This document shows positions 7,920-12,293 of a stretch of 12,293 bases of DNA, one piece after another (within the stretch, counting starts at the first letter, position 1; each line of letters starts with the position of its first letter). Source of the stretch: Candidatus Hydrogenedentota bacterium (GTDB lineage Bacteria > Hydrogenedentota > Hydrogenedentia > Hydrogenedentales > SLHB01); the NCBI GenBank assembly GCA_022706165.1, contig JAKJDA010000014.1:1-12293 (forward strand), given 5' to 3'. The notes under the pieces are model-generated. The model was given only the letters and a program-made list of their open reading frames with translations, was not told where the DNA came from and searched no databases. Both the position numbers and the translations under genes were made by a program.

Positions 7920-7921
7920 CG
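7907..7921. promoter_or_regulatory. Operator-like palindrome over the gltA -35 box
   Basis: CGTTGA-TAG-TCAACG is a perfect 6-bp hyphenated inverted repeat (15 bases in all) that covers the predicted gltA -35 hexamer. A dimeric regulator bound here would block RNA polymerase. It does not match the ArgR box consensus, and I cannot name the binding protein. Confidence 0.4.
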
Positions 7922-7980
7922 CCTGAAAATCGGCCCCCCCTGGAATTTATTGGAGCGGTGCAGGTATCATCTGTTCTGCC

Positions 7981-8008
7981 TTGGCAACCATTCTCTTTCT
8001 CTTATAAC
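7981..8008 (+). promoter_or_regulatory. Candidate sigma-70-type promoter of argG
   Basis: TTGGCA (7981-7986; 5 of 6 matches to the -35 consensus), a 16-base spacer and TATAAC (8003-8008; 5 of 6 matches to the -10 consensus). Transcription would start near 8015, giving a leader of about 130 bases before the argG ATG at 8144. It is the best promoter-like pair on the + strand of this region. Confidence 0.5.
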
Positions 8009-8015
8009 GATTCGC

Positions 8016-8035
8016 TGCGCAAAGTTCGTTGCGCA
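8016..8035. promoter_or_regulatory. Inverted repeat at the predicted argG transcription start
   Basis: TGCGCAA (8016-8022) and TTGCGCA (8029-8035) form a perfect 7-bp inverted repeat around the 6-base loop agttcg. It starts 8 bases after the candidate argG -10 box, so it would span about +1 to +20. It could be a repressor operator or a hairpin at the very 5' end of the argG transcript, where it could protect the mRNA. Its sequence is unlike an ArgR box. Confidence 0.4.
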
Positions 8036-8104
8036 CAAGGGCGTGCCTCCTATGCGCATATGCGGCGATAAAGCAGGAGACGAGATGAAGTGTATGTAAT
8101 AAAG

Positions 8105-8123
8105 AAAAAAGCCCCGAAAGGGG
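8105..8123 (-). terminator. Short terminator-like hairpin in the argG leader, reading on the - strand
   Basis: On the - strand the order is CCCC-TTTC-GGGG-C-TTTTTT-C-TTT: a 4-bp GC stem directly followed by a T run, the layout of a small intrinsic terminator. No - strand gene ends here, so it would stop antisense transcripts crossing argG before they enter the gltA control region. On the + strand the same bases form a cccc-gaaa-gggg GNRA-tetraloop hairpin whose 3' end is 5 bases from the argG ggagg ribosome site, so an effect on argG translation is an alternative. The stem is short. Confidence 0.35.
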
Positions 8124-8143
8124 ACATGGAGGCAAGGAAAACT

Positions 8144-9355
8144 ATGGCTGGGTCAGTGAAGAAAATCGTGTTGGCGTATTCGGGCGGGCTGGATACGTCG
8201 GTGATTTTGAAGTGGCTGCAGGAGACGTATAAGGCGGAAGTGGTCGCGTTCATCGCGGACGTAGGTCAGGCGGAGGAAACGGAACCGGCGCGTCAGAAGG
8301 CCATAGACACGGGCGCATGCGCGGTGTATTGCGAGGATCTCGCGGAGGAGTTCGCGAAGGAGTATGTGTTTCCGACGATGCGCGCGAATGCGCTCTATGA
8401 GGGCACGTATTTTCTCGGGACGAGCGTGGCGCGTCCGCTCATCGCGAAGGCACAGATCGATGTGCTCCGCAAGGAGAACGCGGATGCCGTCGCGCATGGC
8501 GCCACGGGCAAGGGTAATGATCAAGTGCGTTTCGAGCTGACATATTACGCGTTGGAGCCAAACGTAACGATCATCGCGCCGTGGCGTGACCCGAAGTGGG
8601 ACCTGATCAGCCGCACGAAGATGATCGATTATGCGAAAGCGCACGGCATCCCGGTGCCGGTGACGGCGAAGAAGCCGTATTCGAGTGACCGCAATCTGTT
8701 GCATATCTCGTTCGAAGGCGGCATTCTGGAAGACCCGTGGTCGGAACCGCCGGATGATATGTTCTTGTTGACAACGGATCCACGCAAGGCGCCGGACGCG
8801 CCGGAGTATGTCGAGATCGATTTCGAGGAAGGTTGGCCTGTTGCGGTGAATGGCGAACGCCTGTCGCCCGCGGCGCTCATGCGCAAACTGAATACCTTCG
8901 CGGGCAACCACGGTGTCGGGCGTGTAGATATGGTCGAAAATCGCTTCGTCGGCATGAAGTCGCGCGGCGTGTACGAGACGCCCGGCGGCACGGTGCTGTA
9001 CGCGGCGCATCGCGCGGTTGAGTCGATCACGATGGATCGCGAAGTCATGTTGACCCGCGACCAGATGTCGCCGAAAATCGCGCAACTCATCTATAACGGT
9101 TTCTGGTTCTCGCCGGAGATGCGCCTGATGATGTCGATGGTCGACAAGACGCAGGAGAACGTCACCGGCACCGCGCGCGTGAAACTGTACAAAGGCTCCT
9201 GCACGATCGTCGGACGCAAAGCCCCGAAGAGCCTCTACGACGCGAAAATATCGACCTTCGAAGAAGACGAAGGCGCTTACCAACAAGCCGACGCGGGCGC
9301 ATTCATTCGCTTGAATGCGCTGCGGCTTCGGGTTCGGAAGAATGCGGGATTGTGA
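8144..9355 (+). CDS. argG: Argininosuccinate synthase
   Basis: ArgG joins citrulline and aspartate using ATP to give argininosuccinate and AMP, the seventh step of arginine synthesis, in the cytoplasm. The 403-residue product matches the usual length (about 400). The N-type ATP pyrophosphatase P-loop is at residues 12-19 (YSGGLDTS). The family hallmarks [41 protein letters not shown] and [11 protein letters not shown] are all present and unbroken. ATG 8144 is chosen over the in-frame GTG at 8090 and ATG at 8126 because [15 protein letters not shown] is the normal N-terminus. It is also the only start with a suitable ribosome site (ggagg at 8128-8132 and aagga just before the ATG). It is followed 61 bp downstream by argH, so the two probably form an operon. 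It diverges from gltA. Confidence 0.97.
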   Translation: MAGSVKKIVLAYSGGLDTSVILKWLQETYKAEVVAFIADVGQAEETEPARQKAIDTGACAVYCEDLAEEFAKEYVFPTMRANALYEGTYFLGTSVARPLIAKAQIDVLRKENADAVAHGATGKGNDQVRFELTYYALEPNVTIIAPWRDPKWDLISRTKMIDYAKAHGIPVPVTAKKPYSSDRNLLHISFEGGILEDPWSEPPDDMFLLTTDPRKAPDAPEYVEIDFEEGWPVAVNGERLSPAALMRKLNTFAGNHGVGRVDMVENRFVGMKSRGVYETPGGTVLYAAHRAVESITMDREVMLTRDQMSPKIAQLIYNGFWFSPEMRLMMSMVDKTQENVTGTARVKLYKGSCTIVGRKAPKSLYDAKISTFEEDEGAYQQADAGAFIRLNALRLRVRKNAGL

Positions 9356-9365
9356 TTGAGAACCG

Positions 9366-9395
9366 GGGGAAACTTTTTTTCAAAAAGGGTTCCCT
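9366..9395 (+). other. Intercistronic hairpin between argG and argH
   Basis: GGGAA (9367-9371) pairs with TTCCC (9390-9394). After one bulged A, the stem continues through C-G, two T-G wobbles and T-A pairs to the loop ttcaa. The G9366-T9395 wobble can extend it. No T run follows, so it is unlikely to be a full terminator in the + direction. It may stabilise or process the argG-argH mRNA or attenuate argH. It may also be a decayed copy of a dispersed intergenic G5A3C-T7 type hairpin. Confidence 0.45.
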
Positions 9396-9416
9396 GATGA
9401 TCTAACGGAGCGAATC

Positions 9417-10787
9417 ATGGCGAAACAATGGGGCGGGCGTTTCGAAGGCGAGCCGGACGCGTTGGTGGAACGCTTAGGCGAGTCGGTGTCGTTTGATGCG
9501 CGACTCGCAGTGCACGACATTCGCGGGAGCATCGCGCATGCGACGATGCTCGGCGCGCAGGGCATTATTTCGAAGAAGGATGCGCGCGCGATTGTGCGCG
9601 GGTTGGGCGATGTCGAGAAAGACATCAAGGCCGGCGCATTCGTTTGGCGGCAGGACCTCGAAGACGTTCACACCAACATCGAGGTCGCCCTGGTGGAGCG
9701 CATCGGCGATGCGGGCAAACGCCTGCACACCGCGCGCAGTCGCAACGATCAGGTGTCGCTCGACGTGCGCCTGTGGACGCGCGATCAGGTTGATCGCATC
9801 ATCGAGTTGTGCCGCGCGTTGCAGGCTGTATTCGTTGCGCTTGCGGAACGGCATATCGACGTCGTGTTGCCGGGTTGCACGCACATGCAACACGCGCAGC
9901 CCGTATTGCTTGCCCACCATTTGCTTGCCTATTTCGAGATGTTCGGACGCGACCGTCAGCGGTTCATCGAATTGCGCAAACGCGTCAACGTGATGCCGCT
10001 GGGTTCCGCCGCGTTGGCCGGAACGCCGCATCCGATCGACCGCAAGCAGGTCGCGAAGGCGTTGGGTTTTGACGCGATTTCGACGAACAGCATGGACGCC
10101 GTGAGCGACCGAGACTATGCCATCGAGTTTTGTTCCGCAGCGGCGATCGCGATGATGCACCTCTCGCGATTGAGCGAAGAGCTGATCCTGTGGTCGACCC
10201 CTGAATTTGCGTTTATCGAAATCGGCGATGCGTTCGCGACGGGTTCGAGCATCATGCCGCAGAAGAAGAACCCCGACGTGGCCGAGTTGGTGCGGGGCAA
10301 GACGGGGCGGGTGTATGGCGATCTGACGGCGCTATTGACGATCCTCAAGGGGTTGCCGATGACGTACAACCGCGACTTGCAGGAGGACAAAGAGCCGTTG
10401 TTCGACGCGAGCGACACCTTGCAGTTGTGTTTGGCCGTCGTGATGCGCATGTTGCCGTCTATTCGTTTCAATGCCGACCGCATGCGGGCCGCCACGCGCG
10501 ATGGTTTCCTGGAAGCGACGGACGTCGCCGATTATCTCGCCGCCAAGGGCATGCCGTTCCGCGAAGCGCACGAGGTGACTGGCAAGCTCGTGCTCTATTG
10601 CATTCGGGCGGGCAAGACCATGCCGGAGCTGTCGCTCGATGAGCTGCGTCAATTTTCGGTTCTTTTTGCCGAAGATGTGATCGGTTCGCTCGCGCCGGAA
10701 GCGATTGTTCGACGTCGGGCTACGCTTGGCGGCACCGCGCCGAGTCAAGTGCGCGCGGCCTTGCGTCGCGCGAAGCAGGCGTTATAG
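9417..10787 (+). CDS. argH: Argininosuccinate lyase
   Basis: ArgH cleaves argininosuccinate to arginine and fumarate, the last step of arginine synthesis; the enzyme is a cytoplasmic homotetramer of the fumarase/aspartase superfamily. The 456-residue product has the normal length and the full set of motifs. These are the N-terminal WGGRF, HTARSRNDQV, the catalytic THMQHAQP (Thr155-His156), and the superfamily signature loop GSSIMPQKKNPD beginning at Gly276, which carries the catalytic serine. The C-terminal domain has YLAAKGMPFREAHEVTG, also standard. The ATG at 9417 has a ggag ribosome site 6 bases upstream. The product of argG is the substrate of this enzyme, and the genes lie 61 bp apart on the same strand, so co-transcription is likely. 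The next gene starts 116 bp downstream behind its own predicted promoter. No damage seen. Confidence 0.97.
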   Translation: MAKQWGGRFEGEPDALVERLGESVSFDARLAVHDIRGSIAHATMLGAQGIISKKDARAIVRGLGDVEKDIKAGAFVWRQDLEDVHTNIEVALVERIGDAGKRLHTARSRNDQVSLDVRLWTRDQVDRIIELCRALQAVFVALAERHIDVVLPGCTHMQHAQPVLLAHHLLAYFEMFGRDRQRFIELRKRVNVMPLGSAALAGTPHPIDRKQVAKALGFDAISTNSMDAVSDRDYAIEFCSAAAIAMMHLSRLSEELILWSTPEFAFIEIGDAFATGSSIMPQKKNPDVAELVRGKTGRVYGDLTALLTILKGLPMTYNRDLQEDKEPLFDASDTLQLCLAVVMRMLPSIRFNADRMRAATRDGFLEATDVADYLAAKGMPFREAHEVTGKLVLYCIRAGKTMPELSLDELRQFSVLFAEDVIGSLAPEAIVRRRATLGGTAPSQVRAALRRAKQAL

Positions 10788-10858
10788 GCGAACGCACGTT
10801 TTCTACGTGGCGCTTCGGAAATGGCCCATCTTTTGTTGGAGGCTTCGTGAACGAATTG

Positions 10859-10867
10859 TGGTATACT
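10859..10867 (+). promoter_or_regulatory. Extended -10 promoter of the response-regulator gene
   Basis: TGG-TATACT fits an extended -10 element (TGn followed by a hexamer with 5 of 6 matches to TATAAT). No good -35 box sits 16-18 bases upstream, which is normal for this promoter class. Transcription would start near 10874, about 30 bases before the ATG at 10904. This supports transcription separate from argGH. Confidence 0.5.
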
Positions 10868-10903
10868 TCCCTGCGTGTATGCGAGATGGGCATGGGGTAG
10901 TGA

Positions 10904-12293
10904 ATGTCTGACAAAGCGAAGATTTTGGTTGTCGACGATGAGGCGGTCATTCGAGATCTCATGGTCGATATTCTTGCTGATGAAGGTTTTGAAATAGCTA
11001 CGGCGTCGAGCGGGGCCGTAGCGCTCGATATGCTCGCGCACGATCCCCATTTTGTGCTTCTGTTTACGGATATCATGATGCCGGAAATGGGAGGCATCGA
11101 TCTCATTCGTGCGGCGCGAAAGCTACATCCTTCCATCATTCCCATCGTGATGACGGGGTTTGCGACGCTCGAGACCGCGCGGGACGCGGTGCGCGAGGGA
11201 GCCTACGATTACGTCCTGAAGCCATTCAGCCTGAGCGAGATACGTCTCGCCGTGACCAATGCGATTGAACGCTACCGCCTTATGAATGAAAATGCCCGTT
11301 TACGCGAATTGACGGAACTCTTCAATATCAGCGAGCGCATCGCGTCTATTCATGATGAGAACATCTTGTTGGATTTTGTCTTGCGGGCGACTCTCGATCG
11401 GGTTGGGGCGGAGCGGGGATCGCTCATGCTGATGAACCCAGATGGAAATCGTTTGGAAGTTGCGACGAGCGTGGGTTCGCCAGAGGATGCGGCGGGGGCG
11501 GTTGAGTTGGGTGCGAGCGTTCCCGGTTGGGTGGCGAAGCATGGCAAGCCGTTGCTCATCGAGGACGCTCAGGCGAGTCCTGAACTCAAGGAAATGATCC
11601 AAGGTCTTCCGGACGCCTCGTTGATATCGGTGCCGCTGGAGGGGAAAACCTCGAAGAACGGTCGCGCTGCGGGCAAGCGCGTTCGCCATGGAACGCCCGT
11701 GCTGGCTGTGTTGAACGTGCGCCAGAAGCGGGGGAATGGCCAGTTTACCGAGAGCGATCTCAAGACCGTCAGCATCGTGGCCAATCATGCGGCGGTCGCG
11801 ATTGAAAACGTGCGGTTGTTGAAGGACGTCGAAGACGCGCACTTGGCGACGTTGCGGTCGATGGCGTTGTTGCTCGAAGCCAAGGATGCGTATACCCATG
11901 GCCATAGCCAACGCGTTAGTGAATATGCGGTTTGCGTGGCGTGCGAGATGGGGATGTCGCGTCATGATATCGAGACGTTGCGTCTTGGCGGCGCCTTGCA
12001 TGATCTGGGCAAGGTGGGCATATCGGACGCGGTGTTGAACAAGGAGACCAAGCTGTCCGATGATGAGTGGGAGTCCATCAAGCGTCATCCCGTCATCGGG
12101 TATGATGTGTTGGCTCCGGTGAGTTTTCTCACGAAGGGGCACTTGGCGTTGGTTCGCTCACACCATGAGCGCATCGATGGCCAGGGGTACCCGGATCGCC
12201 TTTCCGGCGATCAGATATTCGATCTGGCGCGCGTGCTGGCCATTGCCGATTCCTATGACGCCATGTCGAGCGATCGCGCCTACCGCAAGGCCA
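10904..12293 (+). CDS. REC-GAF-HD-GYP response regulator, probable cyclic-di-GMP phosphodiesterase (3' end cut by window)
   Basis: This is an open frame of 463 codons with no stop before the window ends. Residues 1-125 are a phospho-receiver (REC) domain with the acidic pair Asp11-Asp12, phospho-acceptor Asp56 (FTDIMMPEMGG), Thr84 and Lys106 (LKPF). Residues about 138-305 form a GAF sensor domain (ERGSLMLMN, VPGWVAKHGKPLLIED, ANHAAVAIENVRLL). It contains an unusual basic loop at about 247-263. Residues about 320-463 form an HD-GYP domain with its metal and catalytic residues intact: HGHSQRV (332-338), HD at 366-367 in LHDLGKVG, His395, HH at 420-421, GYP at 428-430 and Asp449 in IADSYDAM. HD-GYP proteins hydrolyse cyclic di-GMP, so phosphorylation and a GAF ligand probably set second-messenger level, motility or biofilm behaviour. 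The start ATG 10904 has a ggggt ribosome site 6 bases upstream and is the normal REC N-terminus. No partner histidine kinase is visible in the window. Confidence 0.95.
   Translation, partial: MSDKAKILVVDDEAVIRDLMVDILADEGFEIATASSGAVALDMLAHDPHFVLLFTDIMMPEMGGIDLIRAARKLHPSIIPIVMTGFATLETARDAVREGAYDYVLKPFSLSEIRLAVTNAIERYRLMNENARLRELTELFNISERIASIHDENILLDFVLRATLDRVGAERGSLMLMNPDGNRLEVATSVGSPEDAAGAVELGASVPGWVAKHGKPLLIEDAQASPELKEMIQGLPDASLISVPLEGKTSKNGRAAGKRVRHGTPVLAVLNVRQKRGNGQFTESDLKTVSIVANHAAVAIENVRLLKDVEDAHLATLRSMALLLEAKDAYTHGHSQRVSEYAVCVACEMGMSRHDIETLRLGGALHDLGKVGISDAVLNKETKLSDDEWESIKRHPVIGYDVLAPVSFLTKGHLALVRSHHERIDGQGYPDRLSGDQIFDLARVLAIADSYDAMSSDRAYRKA

Larger units (their letters stand above)
7766..8143. 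other. Divergent gltA/argG control region without a gene
   Basis: These 378 bases hold no convincing protein-coding gene. They contain a candidate gltA promoter (- strand, 7890-7919) with an overlapping palindrome (7907-7921), and a candidate argG promoter (+ strand, 7981-8008) followed by an inverted repeat (8016-8035). A small hairpin in the predicted gltA leader has arms agcgg/ccgct (7851-7855, 7861-7865). Also present are a triple CCTA repeat (7833-7844), a C7 run (7934-7940), overlapping 8-bp palindromes ATGCGCAT and GCATATGC (8052-8063), and a terminator-like hairpin on the - strand (8105-8123). The predicted gltA 5' leader is about 115 bases and that of argG about 130 bases, long enough for leader regulation, but I recognise no known riboswitch or T-box core. 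Confidence 0.7.

Noticed and set aside
7647..8099. 150-codon + strand frame in the gltA/argG control region
   Set aside because: It starts inside gltA antisense, has no ribosome site or domain, and covers promoter-like sequence.
8153..9286. 377-codon open frame on the - strand
   Set aside because: It is antisense to argG, Arg/His-rich and without recognisable motifs, as expected for a mirror of a high-GC gene.
9474..10160. 228-codon open frame on the - strand
   Set aside because: It is a mirror of argH; no start signal or family resemblance.
10795..10809. CACGT-tttct-ACGTG hairpin after argH as a terminator
   Set aside because: The stem has only 5 bp and no T run follows; the symmetry is too weak to call.
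11300..12142. 280-codon open frame on the - strand
   Set aside because: It is antisense to the GAF and HD-GYP domains, whose motifs are unmistakable on the + strand.
1..12293. Defence system, prophage, integron, CRISPR array or biosynthetic cluster
   Set aside because: Every gene is accounted for by a surface protein, MATE, gltA, argG, argH or a signalling protein; no nuclease, integrase, repeat-spacer or synthase genes are present.

Overview
The window is bacterial DNA of moderately high GC content (about 55-60% by eye) with long, tightly packed genes. It looks like chromosome rather than plasmid or prophage: four conserved housekeeping or transport genes lie beside a large secreted modular protein and a cyclic-di-GMP signalling protein. 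No RNA gene, insertion sequence, CRISPR array, integrase or phage gene was seen. The domain style of the surface protein (PKD plus beta-helix plus tandem Ig-like repeats rich in 'AEDxAGN' and 'DTTAP') and the REC-GAF-HD-GYP protein recall large-genome environmental Gram-negative lineages such as Candidatus Hydrogenedentota or relatives of Planctomycetes. This assignment is a low-confidence inference from style, not from a search.

Region 1 (12-4894, + strand) encodes one giant exported protein: signal peptide, PKD domain, right-handed parallel beta-helix, two Ig-like repeats, a LamG/concanavalin-like domain, then six more Ig-like repeats. The reading frame is broken near position 921-945, so the gene appears as two overlapping ORFs (12-1223 and 929-4894). 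It is either a pseudogene or carries a single-base sequence error.

Region 2 (4952-7765, - strand) holds a MATE-family multidrug/sodium exporter and, upstream of it, a type II citrate synthase (gltA). A perfect 10-bp hairpin separates them. The MATE gene converges with the surface-protein gene, and a short hairpin lies between their ends.

Region 3 (7766-8143) is a 378-bp divergent control region between gltA (-) and argG (+). It contains candidate promoters for both, an operator-like palindrome over the gltA -35 box, an inverted repeat at the predicted argG transcription start, and a terminator-like hairpin pointing away from argG.

Region 4 (8144-10787, + strand) is an argG-argH pair: argininosuccinate synthase followed by argininosuccinate lyase, the last two steps of arginine synthesis. 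A hairpin sits in the 61-bp gap between them.

Region 5 (10904-12293, + strand, running off the window) encodes a REC-GAF-HD-GYP response regulator, probably a cyclic-di-GMP phosphodiesterase, behind an extended -10 promoter.

No obviously new multi-gene system is visible. The points most worth a second look are the frameshifted, mosaic surface protein and the symmetrical elements in the gltA/argG control region.
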